Assembly: GCA_943736015.1 (NCBI GenBank)
Contig: OX031063.1
Span: forward strand, 35,122,172-35,186,171
Direction: 5' to 3'
DNA: 64,000 nt
Source: Tridacna crocea
Taxonomy: Eukaryota > Mollusca > Bivalvia > Cardiida > Cardiidae
Each line of letters begins with the position of its first letter. The stretch's first letter is position 1. This document shows positions 1 through 13,100 of this stretch, in pieces. The notes beneath the pieces were generated by a model. The model saw only the letters and a program-made list of their open reading frames with translations. It had not been told where the DNA came from and made no database searches. The position numbers and the translations under genes were made by a program.

Positions 1-1019
1 CCATAATGATTGATTCCTCTTTTTTGCAAAGTAATTTCTGACCAATCATAAAACTATGATACTTGAATACCAGGTTTTGGTTTAGCGTCTGCAAATGCGT
101 CCAATTTAGAAGATTCTAAACTTAGTCTTTTAAAATGGGCTAAATGCTAACATCAGTATTACATTTATATGCTATGATTGGGTTTATTATGACCAATAAA
201 CTTGATTCTTATAAATATCGATGTACTATTGAAAAAAATGAGATAATTTACTTCACATAATGTCTTTGTTTTTGACAAACTGTACATTTATCAATTAGTT
301 AGTGCCCAACCCACAAAATTAAAATGCATTTTCTTGAAAAATAAGGCTGGTGAGCTATATGTTTTAAGCCGGATTCTTTTAGTTTAGTACCTGAATATTA
401 TCTACAGTAAAAATAAGAAAAATCTGAATGATAGAACATTTAAAAAAAATAACTTTAAAAGATACTCTTATTTGTTGTTGTTGTTCTTGTTCTTGTTTTC
501 CCCAAACTAAATGTATTTTAGCCATAAGTTAAGTTTTTTTTTAAAATGATACACGGTATACTTTATATTTCTTTCATTGAATTTTATGTTTCTCCAATAC
601 AATGAACTAAAACTGTAATTGTTGTCATTTAAAAAATACAAAGACTTAGTTTTCATGGGTGAAATTACATCAAAAACTGCTGCAATGCAGGATGTACTAA
701 AGGAATTATTCATAGAATTTTCCCAAAGCTGGTGACCCCTTCTTTTTTATCTCCTATTTTTGAAGATCACATGATAAGCTATCACTATACAAAGTTTCAC
801 TAAAGTCTGAAAGTTTTGACAAAAATGGTAAAACTTACTTAGCGATCGTCTGTAAACGTCGAGCACCACACTTTTAATTCTCATTGCCGCTCAGCTGGTC
901 AGATCAACATTACGTCCATCAATAGTTTTTTCACCAGGCGGGTAAGCTGACAAACAAATTACTCAACAAGTAAGCGTCCAGCTGGGCGGTGAAGGGCAGT
1001 TTTTTTTTCTTTTATACAG
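1..1019. other. 5' flank, probably intron of gene 1
   Basis: AT-rich sequence with no sushi-like exon, repeat family or RNA gene that I can identify. A short TTG/TTC-rich run lies near 473-497. It ends in the T-rich acceptor tract of the first visible sushi exon, which begins in phase 1, so at least one more exon must lie upstream of the window. Confidence 0.5.
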
Positions 1020-1187
1020 TTATTTGTTCAACTATTGAAGTACCATCCAGTGGAAATGTCTCTGTAACCAGTAAAGGTGTAACAAGTCAGGCAGTTTATA
1101 CATGTGCCCCTAGCTACACACTCCTTGGTGAAAACACAAGTACTTGCAATTCAACCGGCACTTGGTCAGCTGCAACACCCACCTGTC
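1020..1187 (+). CDS. Gene 1 sushi exon 1 (type A2-like)
   Basis: 168 nt, phase 1-1, between a tttatacag acceptor and a gtaagt donor. Four cysteines in sushi spacing, with SYTLLG between the second and third and GTWSAATPTC at the end. Three N-glycosylation sequons (NVS, NTS, NST). It is the first coding exon visible; the adjoining upstream exon is outside the window. Confidence 0.85.
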
Positions 1188-4100
1188 GTAAGTACCGATG
1201 AACGTGAGAAGAAAGGGAGGACTCTTTACTAACATTCTACCAACACTCACCTGAACAACATTTATCTTTGCTAAACAACTTTCTGTGTCTCTTTCAGATT
1301 TCTTGACTGTTCTCATTTGTGCATCATTAATGAAAAAAACAATCTCAAACAAAAATGACACAGAATTTAATGGGGGTCGTGCATTATGAGAATAAGAGTA
1401 GTTTAAATACGATCGACGCACGTTTTGAGGTGACGAATAGTCCAAGAATATAACAGTCACTTCTACTTTCCAACGTAATTAAGCTTATTTAATTTCTTTA
1501 GAATTTATGAGTTGCAACATGGCAGAAAACTCTTAATACAAATTTTGTTATAATGTATTTGTATTTCAATCTACAGTTTGCGATCACGTGACAGTGCCGT
1601 ACAATGGGAATGTGATTTACGATTCTGGAAACACCACAGCGTACTATTCTTGTTCCCTTGGATACTCTTTGAGCGGGTCCTCGGTACGAACTTGTGAGAC
1701 CGACGGATCAGGGTGGTCTGGAGTCGAAAGATCTTGTGGTAAAAATATCACTTTTGTACCCAGTCTTAACCTTACTGTATTAAAGAGTATAAGCAAAGAA
1801 ATGCAAGAATTCAAGAAGGATAGACAGCAAGTGGAAGAACTACCAGTGACAAACAGACAAGACCTATTGGTAAAAGAGAGAATGAGCATAAAAACACAGT
1901 AAAAATATATATGTAACTGCTCCAATAAGATATATAACGACACTGTTATAGATTATAAAACAGATATGTAACAGAATGGTGCTCTTTGAAGAAAATAGGT
2001 AAAGAACAGGAATTATCATTTTTTCCAGAATAGAAAACTTCACGGTACAAATAATTATCAGAATATCAGTATAACAGTATTTCATATTCAACTTCAGAAA
2101 CCTGTGCCGTATTAAACATCATAACAGGAGGCAATTACAGTCTTTCTACAAATACCGTTAACACTATGGCCGACTTTACATGTGATGTTGGTTACACGAT
2201 CAATGGAACGACAAGACTGACTTGCCAATCTGACGGTTCGTGGGATTTTACACAGCCAACCTGCAGTAAGTAATGAATAGTCAATAATTCTGTTATAAAA
2301 AAATAACCAATTTCATTCCGGCTAAGGAGTAAAATTTGATAGACCGTTTTCGGTACACGGTCTAACCTTTATACATTTATAATTCTCTCCTCTGTTATTG
2401 TTTTACGATTTCATTGTTGCAGTGTTGTTGCCCATTAAGTCACCACAGTTTAATTTTTACACGTTACCAAACAATTAAAAACAAGGGGAAAAGAGAATTT
2501 GCTAATTTTCTCCTTGTCCTATGCTATTTACCACCGCGTCATAGAAAATTTCATTATTTAAGTCACATTTAAGTTGTCGATCATTGATTCTGTATAAATC
2601 ACTGCTTATTGAACATACATTGCAGATTAGACAAGTCATGGATACATGTAGTAACAAGCATGTGATACCATACATAGCATACATATTTTTCGGACATTAT
2701 TTATGCAGCTAAAGATCTTTCACAGTGAATTCTTACTTAGTTATCATTTATTGAATTTCTTTTCTCATACAGCAAGGTGCGCCAATCTGTCTACACCGAC
2801 AGGGGGCAATGTAACACGGTCAACATCAGGAACTGTGACACAGGTCCTGTTTACCTGTGAAGCTGGGTCTACAATTAGTGGAACAGCATTGCTGACATGT
2901 GATGAGAATGGAGACTGGGACTTCATTGCACCAACTTGTGGTCTGTATTGATAATTCCAGTGCAAAGGCTGACAATTTGGCCCTGTTTATTTTCGTTTTT
3001 CCTTTTGTTGGATACCATTTGAAAACTATTCACGAACCGTATTAAAGAGTAAATTGTATCAACACATGTATTTTTGATATTGTTATTCCAGCACTTGGAT
3101 CTGAAAAACCCATATGACGCTTTTCGAGACAAGGTTCAACACCCCTGTTTGTTTTTATGTGTTTAATGCGGTTTTCAACATTGTTTCAGCTAAATGTTTC
3201 GACCAGTACATGGTCACATGCTTTCCTGGATTTCATTTCACACAGTGCATTGTTACTCGAACCATGCAATTTTCAGAATTAGTAAATTCAGCAGGGAAAA
3301 TGTATAAGCGACTTATTCTACAAGAGGCAAGAAACATTCGTTGTTTCCAAGGCCACGTAAAGTGCATTAAAGACATATCTTCAAGTACATAAATCTCAGA
3401 AAAGCTAGAACTGTAGCATTTTGGGTTACCAGTATAGTTTCTATCAACCTTGTTATCCTTTCGCAGTCGAATGTCCTGATAGACAAGCCCCATTAAGCGG
3501 TTTTATCAACATGTCGACTGATGGAAAGGTTAGTGTGGCCACATACACGTGTGCATCAGGTTATACTTTAAGTGGACAGACAGCCGTGACGTGTCTTCCA
3601 GACGGAAACTGGAACTTTCCGGAACCCACTTGTGGTAAGTATGCGCCAGATTATACAAATGAACTTATAACACCTGCAAAACGTATCAAACTATATCAGC
3701 CTACGCAGTCCTAATCGATAATTGTTGCTATGAGTATATTTTCTGTGTGCCAACGGACCATTCTACTTCATATTTAGGAATGTTTGAAGACAAGTTAGTT
3801 TCATAGTATACGACAATAGCCTTAGTATGATTCATTTCAAAACCACATTAAACTTCTTTTTCCTAGAGCGCTATTAATTCCCTTTTTTCCATCTTTATAG
3901 ATAGTGTGTATGTATATAGTATATATTCTACGTGTTTAGACCTATATAAGTTTAATATTTCTGTGGTTTATATTGTATTTGGCAATGAATTTGCCATTTT
4001 CGAACATTAAATGTCCTCTGTACCCCCGTACAATTCAAAGATTGCTATCAAATAAATGTCTTGAAATGATATTGGATCTCATAGCAGATTATGATTTACT

Positions 4101-7100
4101 GGTAACAGTCATGATGATTTTTATCAAAGGCATCAGCAATTTATCATTTGAAACGTTCTTGAACAGATTGTGATTCACCGGCGGCACCACTGAACGGTGA
4201 TGTCCAAGTATCTGGCGATGAAATCACTTTCAGCTGCAATGTGAACTTCACTATGTCTGGTTCTGCCACCGGGACATGCAAGACGGACGGGACCGGTTGG
4301 AGTATTCCAACTCCAACATGCGGTAAGTACTGTATACGTGGAAATTTATGCGATTTCTCGAATTTAGAACATTCGCAACATTTTCTGTTCGCGTAATTTA
4401 CTGCAAGTATACTTACAGATAAGGACCGCCTTGAGTTGGCAAATATTTCCGTATGCAAAATGTCCGTAATTGGTAATTCGCATTTTTTTTCGACATGCAT
4501 ATATATTCACATATACATCCTGTATTGGTAGAAATGCAACTATCACTTCTCCTGCTGAATAAATTAATTGAAACTTTTCAAGCCAATAGTAAAAACCCTA
4601 ACGATGCTATTTCAAATGGATTTTGTAAAAGAAAAACATCTTCATATCGGACAGTGTAGATCCAAGATCAGACTGCACGTTCTGTGCAGTCTGATCTTGA
4701 TCTACGCTGTCCGCAAATGGTCAGCAAGTCGCGATAAGCAGGATAAAGGTTAAAAGTAAAGTATCTTATAACTTCAAAACAAGAGTACTACAAATGAATT
4801 CGAAAATAAGGTAGAGTTTGCAAAATCTTTGGACGAAAGAGTTTGCTTCTCAAAATACACATCAAACTTAGTAATGCTTATACTCTTTACCATACAATCC
4901 CGCGTTTTTTACGACCCTGCAGAAAAAGACAAATATGGTTTGGAAATGAGAAACTGCTGGTAAATTGCATTTTCCCTATTTTTAGAAGGTATTCTACCCT
5001 TCATAAAACTATCATTGCGTCAAAGTTAACAGGGTGCCTGCAGAAGCTACTAAAATGAGCAAGTCTAAATTTTTTCTGAGTTGTATGTGTTAAACAGCGA
5101 CAATATAATCGTTTTAACTATTATAGTTTGGCTACCATAGATAAAAATCCTCACTATCACTCATTCTTCAGTAGGATTCATAGAGAAGATCTATAATCAA
5201 CAGTTGTCGAAAATGTCGAATGTTTAGTTCTTTCGTGTTTTTCGTATAATAATATACAGATGATTCTGTATCATTTACAGTATCCTGCGACTCGCTATCG
5301 AACGGTTCTGGCAGAAACCTCACATTATTCACAGATGGTATAACTACACAAGCTGTCTATACATGCCCTCTTGGCGCAAGTATCAATGGAACACAAACTG
5401 TCATGTGTAACCCAGATGGCGCATGGTCAGATTTCCAGCCAAAGTGCGGTAAGATCCAGTGTTACAGTATTAATTGATTGCTCAAATAGTTCAAGATAAT
5501 AGACAAAGAAAATGCACTCATTATGATGAAGTATATTTCACAAAGTTACATTATACATTAGATTATCACTATTAGCTTCAGAGTTTACTGTTATCATTAT
5601 AAATTGTTTTCTCTCTTTTGAATTTTAATACATATTATTTTTAACTTCTTTACAAGACATCAAAAGACACCTGAAAGGGCGTATGAGATATTTCCTGTGA
5701 GAAAAAGTCGTTTCTTTGTATTGTTATTTTCATACTTTCCGAGAAATAATTGTAAACTATTTTTCGATATTCCATGGAACCTTCCGACCAGTGAAAATAC
5801 CGATTTTGTATTCTAACTCTTCAACTGAAGGTGGAAACAAGTGGAAACAACAGTTCCCGCGCATTAGTTACCTAGGTAAAATGCGTGTGCCTCTGACCAG
5901 ATGGAACTATAACACAATTTAGACATATTTACGCTTTATGTAATATTGTAAAACGTTGCTATGGAGGAGGGGGGGCGTGCGGGGGCGCCATAAGGAATAA
6001 CCGAAATGAACAGTACTGGATTCTGCTGTAAGTTCCTCTAATAAAAGATAAAACGTATGCAATTCATAGATTATGATATTATATTTTTTTGCGGTGAACA
6101 ATGGAAATTTAATTCATCTCGTAGCTGCGCCATCCGTGAAAATATTACCGATGATGTTCACTCTCTCAATCTTTCACCGTAAAAAAATGTCTTTTTTTTT
6201 CATATAAATCGGAGCAATATTCATAGAAATTTCTGCTACTTTATAGTTTCTTATTGTTTCAGCTATTGTTCTTGTAGTAACTTTGTTTTTTTTCTTTTTC
6301 AGTTACCTGTCCGACATTGTCACAATCAGTGGACAGTGGAAATGTTGACCTAACAACAAATGGATCCATGACCATAGCAACATATACATGTGTCGATGGC
6401 TATTATGTAAATGGTGCCTCTATTCTGACCTGCACTGTAGACGGAGTATGGGACGAGACCGAGCCAATATGTTGTAAATTAAAATTCTTAATTGTTTTAA
6501 CACACTTCATGCGTTGCAAATTTTGTTTGTCCCTTATTTGTGACCCACAGGGTAAAGGAGGTGAAATAGATTAATTTTTACTTCCCCAAAACACCATTTT
6601 AGCAACAAATGTTTGTTAAGCTTGATTTGAAATTGTTCTTATATGCAAATTAACAGAATCTTGCATATAAAATGTGGTAAATTCATAAATCTTGATTTAC
6701 AAATATGCAGTTTTCTCTTTATTTATTCGGCTGTTCTCTTCTGAAAAGTTCTTGATGGAAACGACACACAAAGACAAATAATTTGAGATCAGTTTTCTGA
6801 GGCTAAATATTCTTCCAAACAGCTTGTGACCCATTGTCAGCCCCACCTGGCGGGTCTGTCAATATATCAGACGATGGAATGAGCGCAAGCTTTGGTTGTG
6901 ACACAGGCTACACGATAAACGGCGATGTAAAGATTTCGTGTGCAAGTAATGGAAGTGGATGGACTGTGGAAGAGCCTAGCTGTAGTGAGTAAAATAAAAC
7001 CCAGGTTTTACAAAAAAAACGAATGACTATCAATTTACTTGGACAACAAGGCAACGAACTTGTAAATAAATCCAACTATACCATTAATTTAAAAGTATGA

Positions 7101-10100
7101 AAAAATATTAATCAGCATGAATACTTATACTCTGAAAATATAGAAATAAAAATATTGTTGAACATTTCTCCATTAAAAGAGTGGCGCACTGTGAATCTCT
7201 ATGATGCTATATAGAAAGCATGTCATCACAAAACTACGGATCCATAAAATCCACATCGTTTTACAACCAGCCGAATCATGCCATAGAATGATTTTTTTTT
7301 CTTTTTTTTTTTGAAATTCAGAAAGTTTACAAATGGCAAAACGTTTCGACACATGAATAGATGTGGGTTTTTTTTTTGCAAATGCATTAAACCCCTTCTC
7401 TCAGAGCATTATTGATGTAGAAATAATGTCGCAGAGAAAAAACAAAGATTAAATTTTATAGAAGAAGAACAAATGAAAAGTTCTTAACAATGATTGAGAA
7501 TCTAATGGTTACACTTTCAAGAGATCACTATTTAATTCAAGAAGTTTTGTAAAATTATTAAACCCCCAACAACGTAGTAGAGGGGGGTATACTGGAATCG
7601 CTATGGCTTTCTGTACGTCTCTCCGTAGACACAAATTTGTCCGGAGCAATACTCCCACAGTTTTTCACGCACTGAACTCAAATTTAAACACAGGGTTCCT
7701 ATATATATGTAGTTGTGCATGTGCAATTTTCATGACCCTGCTGTGATACTATCCCCTTAAACTTTTTTCAACTCTCACTTTTGTACTAAACCATTCTGCA
7801 TTCTATGACAAAGACCTGTTTTTGTGATTAGGAGCCGGTGTTGGTATATTCACGTTTAGTGATATGTCTAGGTTGAACAAAAACTGCGTTTCTTCTTATT
7901 TCCCTTATTTTTTCAAAACCGATACGAAGCTCAGTGACATAACAGCAACCGATGAATCCCACACAGCATCAAGATACCAACGAAAAAAAAACCTTCAGGC
8001 AATAATGGTGAAAAAAAAGCTGCTGAATGGACAATTTTGGATGTAAAACTTCCCTGCAAATCTGATATCGTTACTTTTGTTTTCAAATGAAATTGGTGCT
8101 TCCTTATGGCAATTTCTTTTTTTCGCTTGTTAAAGTGACTGGCCAGAGAAAAATATGCTTAAATCAGTGCGAGAAATAGATATGCCAGTTTTCGCCACAG
8201 AAAAGAATATTGCATTTTCTAATATCTTTCAGCCAAATGTGATAACCTGACAAATCCCAGTGGGGTACAAATATCATTTTCATCGAATGGTACTCAAACA
8301 GTTGCTGTATATAACTGCAGTATTGGATCCACTTTATCTGGACTAATCCAGCAACCAAGCTGTCAATCTGATGGCACATGGGATTATGTCAATTCAACAT
8401 GTGGTATGTTTTGTTAAATTAGCGATTAAATTTTACCAATGACCTGCTGATAGACCTAAAATATACGTTGTTCTTGGGACGAGGAAACATGTTACAAATT
8501 TCGCAAGGAAGAAAACATTTGAGAAAAGGAAATCTAATGGAAATGTTGCAAGCAGTCACTCCCTTAGAAACAAATTTTACATTAATCAGAGTCCATGTGC
8601 CGTTAAAGGTCGTATTTTGTAGCTTTGAAATAATTAGAAATAAATAACTGATACGAGGCAATGCAAACAGTGCAAAAAAGTACAAGATTTATACATTTTT
8701 GTTTTTTTTGTTTGTTTTCATACTTTGGTGGGCCAATAATTTTGAATACATTTTTTTACTTATAACAGTGTGCATTCCTATTACTTCTCTATAGTTCCTT
8801 CAATAGAATTACACAAAAATGTCTTTTAATGCCAAACTGCTTCCTTCTATACATGATTAATTCGATATTCGCAAGAAGTAACTTCTGTTGCATTTTTTAT
8901 CCGCCTCTACTGTCACAGAAAGTACATACTCAGGTTTTCGAGGTTAAAGTTTGGTGAAAAATACATTTGAGTCGTGCTCCAAGGCAGAGGTTAAAATAAT
9001 GTATCTCCATAATGCATATTAAATTAATGCAGTGCAACACGCGAAAAGGGTCATTCGGACATTTGCGTAAAGTGTCGTCTCTAATCAGCGTTTGCAGTCC
9101 GCACAGGCTAATCCAAAACGATACTTTCCGATTTTATGTGATTTTCTGTTTTACGCAAGTCTACTGTAACACAAAATCTAATGTAGTCGTAAAGTGCCGT
9201 CTCGGATTAGCCTGCGCGGACTGCGCAGGCTAATCCGAGACGACACTTTACGCAAATGTCCGAATGCACCTTTTCGCGTGTTGCACTCCATTTGTGGATC
9301 CATAAGATCTTTTCTGTTTAACAACCAACTGAATCCAAAAGTAGACAGACCGTTTATCTGATAACAAAAAGTTTAGACCATTATGAGCCTCCGCAGGCAA
9401 TACTTTTTGTCAATGCCTTAAATCCCTTTTTTACAGAGCACGGCTTATTCTATTTATACAAAACCATAAAGCTCTTGGAATAATGATCTACTACAATACC
9501 TTATCAATTTTAAACTCTTACGATAACACAGCTTTCCCAAAAACGAAATCATCTCTTCGAAGGCTGGTATTGAAAATTAACTCTTTACGTCATTCAGGAA
9601 TTAATCAATGTGTCTCCCAAATTTTACAGTGGAATGTCCGTCTGATGTTTTGAGTTTGACAAATGGTAATGCTCTACAGATTTCTGATGGTCACAGAACA
9701 GTCGTCACGTATAGTTGTAGTGCTGGATACAATCTTGAAGGGGCCATCAATTTAACTTGTCTGCCAACAGGTCTTTATGACAATAACGTACCAGTCTGCT
9801 GTGAGTACTAAAAGCCATGTCATGGAAATATATCAAATACACTTGAATGCAAAAGTTGTGGCTAGTATAAAAGTTATGTTTTGGAGTCGAAATTAAATTT
9901 ACTTTCTTACTTTAGAAAAGTGACTTTATCCATTCCCAGAAATTGGATCTCTGTATGTAATCTTTTTTTTTTATTATTATTTTAATGTTTTGTTGTAATT
10001 TTAATACCGCTGCTCCTTGTTGTCGGTTTAATCGATTTCAAACCGACATTTAATTGTTTAATGACTTAAATTCTCCGGACAATTGAAGCTGTTGCGTCAT

Positions 10101-13100
10101 GATAATTTTCAAATTGTTGTCTGTCATTCACGCTATAGATTCTATTAGTCGCAAAGTATTTTTATAGATCGTCACAAGTAATGACTTAAAAATACTTTTT
10201 TTCAAATACCTTGTCAAACATCTTATTTCCAATTGTTGTAAATGAATCTGTTTAATATAGCTATTTTTAAAAAACTTTCTCTTCTGCTTGTTAGTAGCTT
10301 TTTCATAATTTCCTCTCTTCATTAGATTATTTGTTAATTTTATGTACCGTATAATGACAGTTTCATCTTCAATAACAGGCAAGCCATTTTCAATTATCAT
10401 TCACTGCACAATAACCAGTTTGGTCGTTATAAATCATTAATATAAGTACATGTATCTTTCGAAATACAAGTATCATGTTTTCATCACATTCATTCATGAC
10501 TATATTTATTTCCTAACCAGACTGCAGCGTTCCATCCTCCCCGACAAACGGTATAGTGACTGTGTCGGCAGACAGATCTGTGGCCACATACAGCTGTGAC
10601 TCTGGGTACATATTGAAGGGCGTTGTCAATCGAACTTGTCAAAATGATAGCACCGGTTGGAGTGATTCTGCTCCAACATGTGGTATGCATGTTATTTTTT
10701 AATACACCGAACATAAATATATGAGTTCCACGACCTAAATATTTACATTTATGACTGAACAGCTTCTCAGAATATTGCAGAACTTGGAAATTACAGGTAG
10801 ATACTAACAACACTAAGATCGTGATATTATATAATGATTTTGATTTTTTTGAATTTTTGGAAATGGGTTTAGAACGTTATAAGGGTTTAGGAAAAGTCTT
10901 TCTTACAGGTGATTTTAATGCAAGATGCTCTACAGAGAATAATATACTAGATTTTGACATGTACATAGACAATGACAGCTACCTGTCACATGATGTTTAT
11001 ATACCACCACGTGCTAGCGAGGATCACGTGACCGATATCTATGGTAGACGGCTGATTGAACTTTGTTTATCTACGTCGTTTATTATAGGTAACGGTCGTC
11101 TGCATAATGATTCAGGTATTGGCCAATACACCTTTCACTCAAGCAACGGAGCAAGCGTTGTAGACTATTTTTTGCTTGGTAGCAATGACTTCAATTGCAT
11201 CTCTTTTTTTAATGTTTTACCACCAACGGAATTTTCTGATCATTCACCGGTACATTTTAGCTTTCATAGTAAATATTGTTCTATGAGTACAGAGCAACAA
11301 AATAATATCAAAAGTCGTGTAGTATATGATTGGAGTGATGAAAAAGTTTCAGAGTTTAAACAATCAGTGCAAAGCAGAAATACTGAAATATACGATTTAA
11401 AAGATCGTGTATTAACACATGAAAATATAGAAGACATTACAGATACATTTACAAAAGTTATACAATATTGTATCAAAGAAGTATTTTCTAAAAATTTCCC
11501 AAGTTCAAAATCGATTCCTGGCAAAAAAAGAAATAATAAACCTTGGTTCAATCATGAATGCTACATTGCAAGAAAGCTATTTAATAAGACTAGAAATAAA
11601 TATATGAAAGATAAATCACAGTTAAATAAAAATGCTCTCATCGAAGCAAAATCGGAATACAACAAAATAAAGAAAAAATGCAAACAAGATTATGCTAAAA
11701 CAGAAAGAAAGAAAATGGCAACACTTGGTAAGACTAAACCAAGAGAGTTCTGGAAAAAAGTAAGAGAGCAGTACAAAAAACCAAAATCTGAAAATACAGA
11801 TATCAATATCGAGGAACTGTATAATCATTTCAACTACTTGTATCAAGCCGATACAGTAAATAATGAAAATTCTAATACAACATACGAACTTCAATTTGAT
11901 GAGGAATTAGACAGTGAAATCACTCTGGAAGAATTACGAACAGCCACATTCAAGCAAAACGATAACAAAAGTTGTGGGATAGATAATATTGCGGCCGAAG
12001 TATACAAACACTCTTTCGAAGTTACGGCCCCTTTTATTCTTTCTTTATTTAATAGGCTATTTTTGAATGGTGAATACCCAAAGTCATGGGGAAATGGGAT
12101 AATATTTCCAATTTTTAAAGGGGGTGAGACAGGCAACCCAGAGAATTATAGAGGCATAACATTAATAAACAGTATCTCAAAAATCTATTCACAGTTACTC
12201 CTAAATCGTTTAACAAAGTGGACAGAAAAACGATCTAAAATTATTGAAAATCAATTCGGATTTCAAAAAGGAAAATCCACGACCGATTGTATATTCATTT
12301 TACACGCTATAATAGCAAAAACATTAAGTGTTAACAAAAAACTTTATTGCGCATTTATAGATTTTGAAAAATGTTTTGATAAAATTGATCGATCTTATCT
12401 TTTTCAAAAACTGTTGAAAGAAAATGTAAGTTCAAAATATGTAAACGCAATGAGAAACATGTATACCACTATAAAATCTTGTGTCAGAATCAATAATGAA
12501 TTATCTCCCTTTATTAAATCCAATATAGGTGTAAAACAAGGTGATCCTAGTTCTAGTTTACTGTTTCTTTTCTTTGTGAACGATATACTTTTAAATATGA
12601 AAAGTGATATTGATGATCTTTTTACCATTGATGATCTAAAGGTATTTCTGTTATTATTTGCTGATGATGCTGCACTGTTTGCACATTCACCACAAGCATT
12701 ACAATCATTACTTGACGATTTACATATATATTGTACGACTTGGAATCTAACAGTCAATACTAACAAAACTAAAATAATGATATTTGAGAGAGGAAGACAT
12801 TCTACCTTTGATTTTGTATATAATGACACAGTTTTGGACGTCGTTGATAATTTTAAATATTTGGGAATATACTTTTTCAAAAATGGGAGTTGGTCTAGAA
12901 CGCAAAAATATATCGCAAAACACTCCCAATCAGCACTACATAATTTGTTTATTGTTTTCAACCAGCTTTCCTTAAATATCGATGACAAATGCAATCTCTT
13001 TGACAGTTTAGTCGGCTCAGTCCTAAATTACAGTGCAAGTATATGGGGAAATCATCCCTGTAAAAATATTGAATTAATTCATTGTAAATTTATGAGAAAA

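Noticed and set aside
1588-1902. Extension of sushi exon 2 through its donor to a stop at 1902
   Set aside because: The 160-nt extension is Lys/Gln-rich without a domain, and all neighbouring exons end at the same cysteine plus one base. Intron retention remains possible because the donor is weak.
12404-12994. 196-residue minus-strand frame within the LINE
   Set aside because: Opposite strand of the reverse-transcriptase region, with composition typical of an antisense shadow.
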